NCBI GenBank assembly: GCA_041920415.1
Contig: JBHGYD010000048.1
Span: 48,142 to 112,141, forward strand
Direction: 5' to 3'
Source of the DNA: JBHGYD01 sp041920415
GTDB taxonomy: Bacteria; Bacillota; Bacilli; Bacillales; Anoxybacillaceae
DNA: 64,000 nt
Each line of letters begins with the position of its first letter. Position 1 is the stretch's first letter. Below are positions 17,541 to 26,290 of the stretch, in pieces. The notes below the pieces were generated by a model. It searched no databases and was not told the DNA's origin. It saw nothing but the letters and a program-made list of their open reading frames with translations. Both the position numbers and the translations under genes were made by a program.

Positions 17541-18533
17541 GTGAACGAATTCAAAGCGTTAGTAGTGAACAAAACGGAAACAGATTTTACAGTGAATGTA
17601 CAAACCGTCTCCATAAATGACCTTCCAGAAGGAGATGTCGTCATTAAAGTTGCTTATTCTAGTGTCAACTATAAAGATGGACTAGCATGCATTCCGAATG
17701 GAAAAATTGTGAAATCATATCCGTTTATCCCAGGTATCGATCTCGCTGGTATTGTCGTTTCTTCGAATGACCCACGCTTTAAAGAAGGAGACGAAGTTAT
17801 TGCAACGAGCTATGAAATCGGCGTATCTCATTACGGAGGCTATAGTGAATATGCCCGTATTCCTGGAGATTGGATTGTCCCTCTTCCAAAAGGATTGACA
17901 CTAAAAGAAGCAATGGTTTTAGGAACTGCCGGGTTTACTGCAGCATTGTCGATCCATCGCTTAGAAGAAAACGGATTATCTCCTGAAAAAGGAAAAGTAC
18001 TCGTTACAGGAGCCACTGGCGGGGTCGGAAGCATCGCTGTTTCCATGTTGGCCAAACGAAACTATCACGTTGTTGCAAGTACAGGGAAAGAAACCGAACA
18101 TGAATATTTACGCGAGCTTGGTGCAAAAGAAATCATCTCTCGTGAAGATGTTTGTCTAGAACAGATCCGTCCGTTAGATAAACAATATTGGGCAGCAGCC
18201 GTTGACCCTGTTGGCGGGAGAACCCTTGCCACTATCCTTAGTAGAATCCAATATAACGGCTCAGTAGCTGTCAGTGGGCTAACGGGTGGTACAGACGTTC
18301 CAACAACCGTCTTCCCATTCATCCTTCGTGGTGTAAACTTACTTGGTATCGATTCTGTGTATTGTCCAATGGAATTACGAAAACAAATTTGGGAACGAAT
18401 GGCCAATGATTTAAAACCTAATAATTTACTAGAATCTATTGCCCAAGAAGTAACTCTTGAACAACTTCCTGATGCATTATCAAATATTCTAAAAGGCAAA
18501 CTGCGCGGCAGAACAGTTGTAAAGCTATCATAA
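17541..18533 (+). CDS. yhfP: YhfP-family quinone/acryloyl-CoA-type oxidoreductase
   Basis: A 330-residue zinc-free medium-chain dehydrogenase/reductase of the YhdH/YhfP/AcuI group, NADPH-dependent reduction of enoyl or quinone substrates. It has an N-terminal GroES-like domain (VIKVAYSSVNYKDGLA; DLAGIVVSSNDPRF) and a Rossmann domain with VLVTGATGGVGSIAVSM near residue 155. Length and sequence closely follow B. subtilis YhfP. GTG 17541 with GGGGGATG upstream is the start; a longer reading from 17472 would include the operator. The divergent TetR gene is probably its regulator. Confidence 0.88.
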   Translation: MNEFKALVVNKTETDFTVNVQTVSINDLPEGDVVIKVAYSSVNYKDGLACIPNGKIVKSYPFIPGIDLAGIVVSSNDPRFKEGDEVIATSYEIGVSHYGGYSEYARIPGDWIVPLPKGLTLKEAMVLGTAGFTAALSIHRLEENGLSPEKGKVLVTGATGGVGSIAVSMLAKRNYHVVASTGKETEHEYLRELGAKEIISREDVCLEQIRPLDKQYWAAAVDPVGGRTLATILSRIQYNGSVAVSGLTGGTDVPTTVFPFILRGVNLLGIDSVYCPMELRKQIWERMANDLKPNNLLESIAQEVTLEQLPDALSNILKGKLRGRTVVKLS

Positions 18534-18558
18534 TACAGCGGAAAAAATTCATAAAATC

Positions 18559-18585
18559 AGGGGGCTGATGATGCCCCCTCTTTTC
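18559..18585 (+). terminator. Terminator after yhfP-like gene
   Basis: AGGGGGC and GCCCCCT form a 7-bp GC-rich stem followed by CTTTT. Confidence 0.8.
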
Positions 18586-18610
18586 AATGATTTTTATGTG
18601 GAACTAGAAT

Positions 18611-19150
18611 CTAACGTCCCAAACGCAATAACGGATTCGTAATATGTTTTACTAATTGCTCGGCGCTTTCTTGCAGCTGTTCGTCCGTTAAGTTTCTTAC
18701 ACCGTAAACGATAAATGATGGTAAGAAATGCATTCCCGTTAAATTTGCCATTGCTTGAAGCGGTCGAGTGATTTCGCTCATCGAATAGTGATTGTATCCA
18801 CCTGCTTGGTATGATGCCTCTGGTCCTCCCGTTGAAATGGCAAGGACAAATTCTTTTCCATGAAGTTTATTTCCTTCTGAACCGTATGCCCAACCATATG
18901 TTAACACAACATCTTGCCACTGCTTTAATAACGCAGGTGTGCTATACCAATAGAGCGGGAATTGAAATACAATCCGATCATGCTCAAGTAATAATGCTTG
19001 CTCTTTTTCCACATCAATATTCCAATCTGGATATGCCGCATATAAATTATGAACGGTTATATTTTCTTCTTGAGCAAGGCGATTCATCCATGTTTTATTT
19101 ACGCGAGATTGTTCTAAATTAGGATGGGCAACAATGACTAATACTTTCAT
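18611..19150 (-). CDS. NAD(P)H dehydrogenase (quinone), YwrO/MdaB/KefF family
   Basis: A 179-residue flavodoxin-fold quinone reductase: KVLVIVAHPNLEQSRVNK (phosphate-binding start), IVFQFPLYWYSTPALLKQWQDVV near residue 70 and YGSEGNKLHGKEFVLAISTGG near 100 are the family signatures. It performs two-electron reduction of quinones with FMN or FAD and NAD(P)H, avoiding semiquinone radicals. ATG 19150 has GGAGAG upstream. The promoter region carries a large TTTGTTTGTACATACAA inverted repeat also present in front of the MarR gene, so it is probably under that regulator. Confidence 0.88.
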   Translation of the reverse strand: MKVLVIVAHPNLEQSRVNKTWMNRLAQEENITVHNLYAAYPDWNIDVEKEQALLLEHDRIVFQFPLYWYSTPALLKQWQDVVLTYGWAYGSEGNKLHGKEFVLAISTGGPEASYQAGGYNHYSMSEITRPLQAMANLTGMHFLPSFIVYGVRNLTDEQLQESAEQLVKHITNPLLRLGR

Positions 19151-19182
19151 CAATCATCTCTCCATTCACCGTTTTTATTTAT

Positions 19183-19224
19183 TTGTATGTACAAACAAAT
19201 ATTATCATTTGTTTGTACATACAA
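19183..19224. repeat. 18-bp inverted repeat, likely MarR operator, between quinone reductase and marR
   Basis: TTGTATGTACAAACAAAT (19183-19200) and ATTTGTTTGTACATACAA (19207-19224) are exact reverse complements around ATTATC. Each arm itself contains the near-palindrome TTGTATGTACAA. The motif recurs at 19692-19703 upstream of the MarR gene. Confidence 0.75.
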
Positions 19225-19245
19225 TCAATTGATTAAAAAAATTTT

Positions 19246-19665
19246 TTACTTTTCTAATTCATTACACGCTTCTTCAATTTCACTAGTTAATTTCATACCA
19301 CGTTCTTCACCAAGAATTTCTGAATAACGGATATATAAATTTTTCCAGCATCTTTTTATTTCTTCCTGTATCGCCAATCCTTTTTCCGTCGGATAAATAA
19401 GTGTGAGCTTCCCCTCATTCTTTCTTTGTACAAGCCCCTTCATTTCTAATTTTTCCACAAACCGCGTACTTGTTGACGGAGCAATATGGAGAATTTCACT
19501 TAATTCTTTTTGCGTTATTCCCGGCTTATCTTTTACTGCCATTAATAAAAACGCATATGTCGGTGAAAGCCCAAGCGGCGCAAACTCTTCTTCTGCCATT
19601 TTATTCATGATTCTTGCAAGCCGGTTTGCCGTAAAATAAAGACATTGACAAAAATACTCATTCAC
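19246..19665 (-). CDS. MarR-family regulator
   Basis: A 139-residue winged-helix regulator: GLSPTYAFLLMAVKDKPGITQKELSEILHI (quoted in part) followed by APSTSTRFVEKLEMKGLVQR and KLTLIYPTEKG (wing). GTG 19665 is chosen because GGAG lies nine bases upstream; ATG 19680 has no ribosome binding site. It is upstream of and co-directional with the quinone reductase, with TTGTATGTACAA-type palindromes in front of both genes. This implies autoregulation and control of the reductase, probably in response to quinones or electrophiles. Confidence 0.85.
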   Translation of the reverse strand: MNEYFCQCLYFTANRLARIMNKMAEEEFAPLGLSPTYAFLLMAVKDKPGITQKELSEILHIAPSTSTRFVEKLEMKGLVQRKNEGKLTLIYPTEKGLAIQEEIKRCWKNLYIRYSEILGEERGMKLTSEIEEACNELEK

Positions 19666-19691
19666 AACAATCCACTCCATTATACAAATGA

Positions 19692-19703
19692 TTGTACATA
19701 CAA
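19692..19703. promoter_or_regulatory. Second MarR operator-like site
   Basis: TTGTACATACAA lies 27 bases upstream of the marR start and repeats the core of the 19183-19224 inverted repeat. Confidence 0.6.
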
Positions 19704-19889
19704 ATTACAAATTACAAAAAAAAAGAAGCATTTGTCAACCCGGTGTAATACTGACTCTACAGTATACAGTTAAAACGACTCAAAGCCATCACCTAAAAAT
19801 AGGCATATATCTAGGTGGACAATAGCGGAACATAGTATAGGACTGAGTATGAATTACATTTAGATAAACAAAATAAAAGAAGTTAAAAC

Positions 19890-20187
19890 ATGCATTATTA
19901 CCCCACTCCTTATTATCAACCTCAACAAGTTAGTTAGTATCTACAATACATGCAATTTAATATGACACATCAACAAGTTAAACAACCTTTATATCCTCAA
20001 TTAGAAGCACAAACATTAAGTATGATTGATCCTTTTGTTAAGTACGGATTGAAGAAAATGCAAGCTACTTCGTACAAGCTGCATAAAAAAAAGTCGCTGC
20101 CATGACATATTAATAGGTAAAGGATTTGATTCACAAACAGCTCATGCAACCGTCAAATCTTTTGAATTGAATGAACTGTTTTATTAA
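19890..20187 (+). pseudogene. Decayed small Bacillus protein gene
   Basis: Reading from ATG 19890 gives MHYYPTPYYQPQQVS, then a TAG at codon 16, then a continuous segment to KKKSLP and a stop. Shifting by one base at a run of eight A residues near 20085 restores a plausible C-terminus ending GKGFDSQTAHATVKSFELNE, LFY and TAA at 20187. The Tyr/Pro/Gln-rich start and the KYGLKKMQATSYK segment resemble short uncharacterised Bacillus proteins, possibly spore-related. One nonsense and one homopolymer frameshift argue for a pseudogene. A hairpin terminator follows at 20213-20240. Confidence 0.7.
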
Positions 20188-20212
20188 AGAACTTTATATT
20201 AATCTAAAAATT

Positions 20213-20245
20213 GAGGAAGGAATACTTAATCTCCTTCCTCTCCCC
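20213..20245 (+). terminator. Terminator downstream of the pseudogene
   Basis: GAGGAAGG and CCTTCCTC form an 8-bp stem, followed by TCCCCATTTTTT. Confidence 0.6.
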
Positions 20246-20265
20246 ATTTTTTAATCACTTGCTGT

Positions 20266-21162
20266 CTACGAACGAAAGAAATTTTCTACTTCTTTTAATA
20301 GTCCCTCAAGATTATCGACTAAAGGCGAATGGCCGGCATTAGGCAAAATTGTAAACGTAGCGTTTTTTCCAATATCTTCGACGATTTCTTCCTGCATTTT
20401 TTTCGTTACGACTAAATCGTTTTCTCCCCAAATGACAAGCGTCGGAACATGGATGCAACCCGCCTCGCCCGTGCCTTCCACAAGCCCGTTATGCTGCAGG
20501 CTGATGTTAAAACGGTTAAGCGCATAATAGACGTCAAGCAAATTGCGCTGCGTCAGCACATCATCAATATAAGCATCATACCGTTCTTCAGACGGCTGTT
20601 TATGCGTGTACATCGTCAAATTAAACAACTGCCTTAAAAACTCTTTGTCCCTATTTTTATACGCGGTTAACACAGGCATCGTTCTTCTTGTATCTTTGGC
20701 GATTTCTTCTTTCGTCTTCAAGCGTTCCGTTAATATCGGCTGCCCATATTTATCCAGTTGATAAAACGGATAACCCCGTGTCGACACCGATGCAAGCAAC
20801 ACAAGTCTTTCCACATAATCAGGATAATTCGAGGCAAACTGCATGCTGACACCGCCGCCCATTGACCAACCGATGATAGAAAACCTTTGTAGACCGAGCT
20901 CGTCAACAAACATCTTCAAATCTTCGGAAAAATCTTTTAATGAGTCAATGCGCCGATTATACGTTGAAATCCCTTGACCGCGCAAATCGACCGCATACAA
21001 CTTATACGATTCATCCATATTTTCAAAAACGAGATCCCAGTGCTTGGACGATATCATATTGCCATGAACAAGAAGTACAACTTTGTCACCGCCTTTCCGC
21101 TCCCGGTAGCCAAGCGTTTCTCCATTCGGCAAATGGACGGATTTCAATTCGATTTTTCCCAT
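20266..21162 (-). CDS. phaZ: Alpha/beta hydrolase, probable intracellular short-chain PHA depolymerase
   Basis: A 298-residue alpha/beta hydrolase with nucleophile elbow GWSMGGG (Ser100), oxyanion strand LLVHGNMISSKHWD near residue 30, an acid in WGENDLVV and a C-terminal His in NAGHSPLVD. The start LPNGETLGYRER, the unusual HGNMxSSKHW and W-S-M-G match the Bacillus thuringiensis-type intracellular poly(3-hydroxybutyrate) depolymerase. It would release 3-hydroxybutyrate from storage granules. It lies 14 bases after another alpha/beta hydrolase on the same strand, forming a two-gene unit. No PHA synthase is in the window, so substrate is inferred from family resemblance only. Confidence 0.75.
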   Translation of the reverse strand: MGKIELKSVHLPNGETLGYRERKGGDKVVLLVHGNMISSKHWDLVFENMDESYKLYAVDLRGQGISTYNRRIDSLKDFSEDLKMFVDELGLQRFSIIGWSMGGGVSMQFASNYPDYVERLVLLASVSTRGYPFYQLDKYGQPILTERLKTKEEIAKDTRRTMPVLTAYKNRDKEFLRQLFNLTMYTHKQPSEERYDAYIDDVLTQRNLLDVYYALNRFNISLQHNGLVEGTGEAGCIHVPTLVIWGENDLVVTKKMQEEIVEDIGKNATFTILPNAGHSPLVDNLEGLLKEVENFFRS

Positions 21163-21176
21163 TCCTTTTCATCCTT

Positions 21177-22022
21177 TCACTTTTCCGTGGACGCTAAAAA
21201 ATCTTTTATCTCAGAAACAAGCTGCGAATACTTTGACAAAATAATTGAATAATGGTTCGCATCTTCTATCGCCACAAAGCGGCTGTTCGGCAACGATGCC
21301 GCTAACTTTTCTCCTTTTTCTTTTGTGACCATAAACGTTTTTCCATCTTTAAAACTGTCCGGAGCCCATAAAAGCAACATCGGTGCCTGAATTTTTTCAT
21401 GAAATGCATTAATCGATGTTTGCTCTAGTGCTTTTACCTCCTCGAGGATTGCCTGTTTGCTTGCTTTAGAACAAACAGTACCGTCAGGACGATGTTCAAC
21501 GTCCGCATAAAAGTACTGTTCAATATACTCGTTCCATTCGGAAAAAAACGGATTTTTTTTCATTTCGTTTAAGTACGTCGCAAAATCAGGAAATACCGTG
21601 TCTAGCCGTTCAATCGCGGGGCGAATTTTATCATAAACTCGCGGATCGACATCTGCTCCCCCGTCAACGAGAATTAATCTGGACAAACGCTCCGGATAGA
21701 CGGCCGCAAAACATACACCGATAAGTGCACCGAGAGAATGCCCCGTATAAATCACTTTTTCAAAAGCAAAATGCTCGATAATTCCTAAAATATCGTCCGC
21801 ATGCTGGCGGATATTGTAGCCGGATAATGGCTTTTCGCTGTCACCGCGCCCCCTTAAATCAACGGCAAGTACATGGTAACGGTCTGTCAGCCTCTCCGCG
21901 ACCGCATCCCAAAACCGGCTGTTCGCCGTTAAACCATGAACACAAATAATCGGTTCTCCCTGCCCGCCGAAATCCACGAGATGAAGATCAATTCCGTTCA
22001 CCTTGATCTTCATGTCCTTCAT
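21177..22022 (-). CDS. Alpha/beta hydrolase
   Basis: A 281-residue hydrolase with oxyanion region PIICVHGLTANSRFWD, nucleophile elbow YTGHSLGAL (Ser96), DLRGRGDSEKP after strand 4, and a His in DANHYSIIL near the C-terminus. The cap domain spans about residues 125-205. Substrate cannot be assigned. ATG 22022 has AGAAAGGG nine bases upstream, better than the ATG at 22031. Upstream partner of the PHA-depolymerase-like gene in a likely operon. Confidence 0.8.
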   Translation of the reverse strand: MKDMKIKVNGIDLHLVDFGGQGEPIICVHGLTANSRFWDAVAERLTDRYHVLAVDLRGRGDSEKPLSGYNIRQHADDILGIIEHFAFEKVIYTGHSLGALIGVCFAAVYPERLSRLILVDGGADVDPRVYDKIRPAIERLDTVFPDFATYLNEMKKNPFFSEWNEYIEQYFYADVEHRPDGTVCSKASKQAILEEVKALEQTSINAFHEKIQAPMLLLWAPDSFKDGKTFMVTKEKGEKLAASLPNSRFVAIEDANHYSIILSKYSQLVSEIKDFLASTEK

Positions 22023-22188
22023 TCCGTTCATCCCTTTCTTAATTAGAAATTTTTTACATAAATACTTATATCATCATATTCTCCTTCCTTTTGCTTCATT
22101 CTTACGTCTTTCGTGTTTTTTCGAGAATAGAAATTAGGCATAAGCGTTAACCACTCCTAACCTTCTTGTTGCCAAAAATTCGCTTATC

Positions 22189-22205
22189 TTTCACAATCCG
22201 TGAAA
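22189..22205. promoter_or_regulatory. Palindrome in the puc operon upstream region
   Basis: TTTCAC-AATCC-GTGAAA is a perfect 6-bp inverted repeat 88 bases before pucA. It is a candidate operator; the regulator is unknown and no pucR gene is in the window. Confidence 0.4.
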
Positions 22206-22293
22206 ATTCGCAAACGAACAGAAAAACAAATCGCAGCACATATACACACAAACCGCTTAATACAATGAAATAGTAAAGTAGGAGGAGAAAAAA

Positions 22294-23337
22294 ATGGATG
22301 ATATTTACCGCATCCTCGATGTTATTAATGAATCAAACACGAAGAGCGTTTTGGCCACCATTATTCAAGTTGAGGGCTCCGCGTATCGCAAGGAGGGAGC
22401 TTGCATGTTGTTTCAAGATGATGGAACGCAAATTGGGGTGTTAAGCGGCGGATGTCTGGAGGAAGATTTAGCAGTTAAAGCTCAGGAAGTGTTGCGGGAA
22501 GGAACTGCAGAAACGTTTGTTTTTGATATGAAACATGAAGACGACCTTTCATGGGGACAAGGAACAGGATGTAACGGAATCATTCATGTTCTCTTACAAC
22601 CGATTACCGAAACATTTCGTCATGATTTACTTACCGTAAAGAGTTACCTAGACCGCGGAGAACACATCCTATTTGCAAGAAAATTAACGGATGGGATGGA
22701 CGAAGAAAAAAAGCTTTTATTTTTAACCGAAAGCGGGCACATATTCGGCGGCTTTGGCGAGGACATTCCTAAAGAGATTTATCATTTATCCCAAACAACA
22801 CCTCCTTTCCAAACGAGAAGCGGAATCCAAACAATTTCCAACATTCCTTTTTACATTCACCATTACTGGCCGAAACCGCGCCTTGTGATTTTCGGTGCCA
22901 CCCCAGATGCGAAACCGCTCGCCTCGTTCGCAAAGCAACTAGGGTTTTGCGTTACCGTTACCGATTGGCGGCCTGCTTTTTGTCACGCTGAACACTTTCC
23001 CGATGCCGACGAATGGATTCTCGGTTTTCCTAACGAAGTCATCCCAACACTCGCACTCAATGAACGTGATTTTGTGGTAGTAATGACCCATCACTTCCAA
23101 CGCGACCAAGAAATTTTGTCCCTATTACTCCATCACCCGTTATACTATCTTGGCGTTTTAGGTCCGAAAAAACGAACCGCTCGCTTACTCTCAACCGATC
23201 AAGTGCCGCCATATATTCATTCGCCCATCGGCTTACCGATTGGTGCGCACGGTCCCGAAGAAATTGCGATTAGCGTGCTGGCTGAAATGATTCACGTATT
23301 GCGAAACGGTCGTACAAAAAAAGAGGTGTTTCCATGA
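22294..23337 (+). CDS. pucA: Xanthine dehydrogenase accessory protein (XdhC/CoxI family)
   Basis: A 347-residue maturation factor that inserts or sulfurates the molybdenum cofactor of xanthine dehydrogenase. It has the N-terminal XdhC domain (EGSAYRKEGACMLF; GVLSGGCLEEDLA near residue 50) and a C-terminal Rossmann-like domain (KPRLVIFGATPDAKPLASFA near 200; IGLPIGAHGPEEIAISVLAEM near the end). ATG 22294 follows AGGAGGAG. It is the first gene of a tight five-gene operon, its stop overlapping pucB by four bases. Confidence 0.92.
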   Translation: MDDIYRILDVINESNTKSVLATIIQVEGSAYRKEGACMLFQDDGTQIGVLSGGCLEEDLAVKAQEVLREGTAETFVFDMKHEDDLSWGQGTGCNGIIHVLLQPITETFRHDLLTVKSYLDRGEHILFARKLTDGMDEEKKLLFLTESGHIFGGFGEDIPKEIYHLSQTTPPFQTRSGIQTISNIPFYIHHYWPKPRLVIFGATPDAKPLASFAKQLGFCVTVTDWRPAFCHAEHFPDADEWILGFPNEVIPTLALNERDFVVVMTHHFQRDQEILSLLLHHPLYYLGVLGPKKRTARLLSTDQVPPYIHSPIGLPIGAHGPEEIAISVLAEMIHVLRNGRTKKEVFP

Positions 23338-23969
23338 ATGCCCCTCGAATCATCGGCATTTATTTAGCAGCAGGCAAAAGCGCGCGGATGGGAATGGATA
23401 AATTAACGCTTCCCTTCGCAGGAACATGTCTTGGCAGTGTCGCATTAAAAGTCGCTCTCCGCTCCCATCTTCATCATGTCATTGTCGTTACAAAAGAAGG
23501 AGATCCACTTGATTGGGTTGCTCCTGAGTTATTCATGAGTAAAAAATGGAGTACCGTTTCTTGTCGACATTCCTCTTACGGGCAAGCACATTCGTTAATA
23601 TGCGGCCTAAAACAAGCAATACAATTACAGGCAAAAGCGGTCATGGTTTTATTAGCCGACCAGCCATTTGTAACCGAAACAATGATGAATGAATTACTTT
23701 TCCATTATAAAGTTCACCCCACTCCTTATATTACTTTCACCAACCAAGGAATTCCGAGGCCACCTACATTATTTTCTGCAAAAACTTTTTCGGATTTACT
23801 TCAGCTAACCGGAAATGAAGGCGCGCGAAAACTGATTCGCGAGCGTTGGCAAGGAAAAGGGCGGATGCTTGAATACGAAGACACCGATATTTTTTTCGAT
23901 ATTGACACAAAAGAAGATTATTTGCTCGCCATCGATAAATGGGAAAGAAAGCGAGGGATTCGCTTATGA
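23334..23969 (+). CDS. pucB: MobA-like nucleotidyltransferase (PucB/MocA type)
   Basis: A 211-residue NTP transferase-fold protein: YLAAGKSARMGMDKLTLPF is the nucleotide-binding loop (LAAGxSxRMG), with LLADQPFVTETMMNELL as the metal-binding Asp region near residue 105. It probably forms molybdopterin cytosine dinucleotide for the dehydrogenase. ATGA overlaps at both ends couple it to pucA and pucD. Confidence 0.9.
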   Translation: MNAPRIIGIYLAAGKSARMGMDKLTLPFAGTCLGSVALKVALRSHLHHVIVVTKEGDPLDWVAPELFMSKKWSTVSCRHSSYGQAHSLICGLKQAIQLQAKAVMVLLADQPFVTETMMNELLFHYKVHPTPYITFTNQGIPRPPTLFSAKTFSDLLQLTGNEGARKLIRERWQGKGRMLEYEDTDIFFDIDTKEDYLLAIDKWERKRGIRL

Positions 23970-26290
23970 TTGGAGAAAGCGTCATTCGCAAAGAATCATG
24001 GGATAAAGTAACCGGTGCGGCCAAATATACAAATGACTATATACAAAGAGGAACCTTGCATGCGAAACTTGTTACAAGCCGATACGCCCATGCCAAAATT
24101 AAAGAAATTGACACCCGGGCCGCTCAAATCGTTCCAGGTGTAAGAGCCATTTTGACTGGAGAAGGATTGCCGCTTACCGGGGAAGATTTGCGTGACCGTC
24201 CTCCGATTGCGTTTGAAAAAGTACGCTATCATGGTGAAGTTGTTGCTGTTGTTGTCGCTGACAGCCTCGTGCAAGCGGAAAAAGCCGCAAATCTTGTGCG
24301 TATTACGTATGAACCCCTTCCTGTCGTTCACTCTCCTCGCGAGGCATTGCAAGAGGGAGCTCCCCTCGTTCATGAAAAACTAGGAAGTTATCAAAAAGGA
24401 AGTCATACTTACCCTGAGCCCAATACGAACATTGCTCATCGCACGAAAATTCGCAAAGGGAATATGAAAAAAGGCTGGACCGAAAGCGATGTTGTCGTCG
24501 AAGCAACCTTCTCTTTTTCCCCATCAGACCACGCAGCAATGGAAACAAGATGCGCCACAGCCGAAATTCTCCCAGATGGATACATTATTATTTATGCTTC
24601 TTCTCAAGCACCTTTTATGATAAAAAAGCTGATTAGCTCGTACTTTGGCGAAGATGTCGGAAAAGTGATTGTCCACACTCCGCTCGTCGGTGGTGCTTAT
24701 GGCGGGAAAACTCCTGTTCAATTAGAACTTCTAGCGTACTTAGCGTCAAAAGCCGTTGGTGGGAAAAAAGTGAGCGTCTGGAATACAAGAGAAGACGACA
24801 TTATTACTTCGCCGGTTCATATTGGCTTGGAAGCTACCGTCAAACTCGGCTGTACAAATGACGGTTACTTAAAAGCAGCAGAAATTCTTTATTTATTCGA
24901 TGGTGGCGCTTATTCCGATAAAGCGATTGACGTCAGCCGCGCTGGTGCTGTGGATTGCACAGGTCCTTATCATATTGAAAACGTCTGGTGCGATTCATTG
25001 TGTGTATATACCAATCATCCGTATGCATCCCCGTTCCGAGGATTCGGTCATGGGGAGCTTTCATTTGCGATCGAACGAACGATGGATTTATTAGCAGAAA
25101 AGTTACAGATGGACCGCCTAGAATTGCGGATGAAAAATGCCATACTCCCCGGCCACACGACACCGACACAAGTTCTTTTAAACAACAGCAACGTTGGCAA
25201 TTTACCAAAATGCATCGAACGATTGCGCGAATTGATTCATTGGGACGATTGGCAACGCATCGAAATCGATTCACGCACCGTTCGTGCCAAAGGCGTTAGC
25301 TGCATATGGAAAACTTCAACCGTTGATACAGACGCTAGTTCCGGAGTTATTTTAACGTTTAATCCAGACGGGAGCATGAACCTCATCTCTGGTGTTGTCG
25401 AGATTGGCACCGGGACAAAAACGATTCTTGCACAAATACTTGCCGAAAAAATGAAAATGGACATAAAAGACATTCATGTGAAGATGGAAGTCGATACACA
25501 AACAACACCTGAACATTGGAAAACGGTCGCTAGCCGCGGAACATTTATGGCGGGAAGAGCAGTGCTGCAAGCAGCAGACGATGCGATTCGTCAGTTAAAA
25601 GAGATTGCTTCTGTCGTATTGCGTGCAACCGTCGAAGATTTAGAAGTCGGCTATGGAAAAGTATTTTTACGAGATGATCCGAAAATCAGTGTCAATATTA
25701 AAGATATCGCTTACGGCTACAAATATCCAAACGGAAATGCGATCGGCGGGCAAATCATCGGGCGTGGCCATTATATTTTAAGACATTTGACATACTTAGA
25801 TAAAGAAACGGGCGCAGGAAAACCAGGCCCGGAATGGACGGTCGGAGCGCAAGCCGTCGAAATCGAATTCGATAAACGCGATTACACGTATAAAATCATC
25901 AGAGCTGTTTCCGTCATTGACATCGGAAAAGTGCTCAATTGGAAAGCAGCGATCGGGCAAGTGATGGGAGCAATGAGCATGGGGCTTAGCTGGGCAAGTC
26001 GCGAAACATTCCTCTTCGACCAATATGAAAGAGTGTTAAATCCACAGCTACGAACGTATCGACCGCTCCGTTTTGGCGAACACCCAGAGTATGTGGTCGA
26101 ATTTGTTGAAACGCCACAAATCGATGCTCCCTATGGCGCTCGCGGTGCCGGTGAACACGGCTTAATCGGGATGCCCGCGGCATTAGCAAATGCACTATCC
26201 ATTGCTGCGGAAGTGCCGCTTAACGAACTCCCTCTTGTTCCTGAGCTTATTTGGCGAAAAAAGAAGGGTGAATACCATGGTTCCATTTGA
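23966..26290 (+). CDS. pucD: Xanthine dehydrogenase molybdenum-binding subunit
   Basis: A 774-residue large subunit of a xanthine dehydrogenase-family hydroxylase. It has the Ald_Xan_dh a/b hammerhead (ESWDKVTGAAKYTNDY from residue 11) and molybdenum-cofactor segments TPLVGGAYGGKTPVQLELLA near 235, HPYASPFRGFGHGELSFAIER near 350 and the active-site Glu in APYGARGAGEHGLIGMPAALANA near 730. ATG 23966 is preferred (GAGGG eight bases upstream); it overlaps the pucB stop as ATGA. It would oxidise hypoxanthine and xanthine to urate, or a related heterocycle. The FAD and Fe-S subunits follow. Confidence 0.93.
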   Translation: MIGESVIRKESWDKVTGAAKYTNDYIQRGTLHAKLVTSRYAHAKIKEIDTRAAQIVPGVRAILTGEGLPLTGEDLRDRPPIAFEKVRYHGEVVAVVVADSLVQAEKAANLVRITYEPLPVVHSPREALQEGAPLVHEKLGSYQKGSHTYPEPNTNIAHRTKIRKGNMKKGWTESDVVVEATFSFSPSDHAAMETRCATAEILPDGYIIIYASSQAPFMIKKLISSYFGEDVGKVIVHTPLVGGAYGGKTPVQLELLAYLASKAVGGKKVSVWNTREDDIITSPVHIGLEATVKLGCTNDGYLKAAEILYLFDGGAYSDKAIDVSRAGAVDCTGPYHIENVWCDSLCVYTNHPYASPFRGFGHGELSFAIERTMDLLAEKLQMDRLELRMKNAILPGHTTPTQVLLNNSNVGNLPKCIERLRELIHWDDWQRIEIDSRTVRAKGVSCIWKTSTVDTDASSGVILTFNPDGSMNLISGVVEIGTGTKTILAQILAEKMKMDIKDIHVKMEVDTQTTPEHWKTVASRGTFMAGRAVLQAADDAIRQLKEIASVVLRATVEDLEVGYGKVFLRDDPKISVNIKDIAYGYKYPNGNAIGGQIIGRGHYILRHLTYLDKETGAGKPGPEWTVGAQAVEIEFDKRDYTYKIIRAVSVIDIGKVLNWKAAIGQVMGAMSMGLSWASRETFLFDQYERVLNPQLRTYRPLRFGEHPEYVVEFVETPQIDAPYGARGAGEHGLIGMPAALANALSIAAEVPLNELPLVPELIWRKKKGEYHGSI

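Noticed and set aside
23996..24373. Minus-strand frame inside the xanthine dehydrogenase gene
   Set aside because: Shadow frame of the large subunit.
26190..26276. Upstream extension of the FAD-subunit gene
   Set aside because: It overlaps the Mo-subunit end and lacks a ribosome binding site; ATG 26277 has one and matches the family start.
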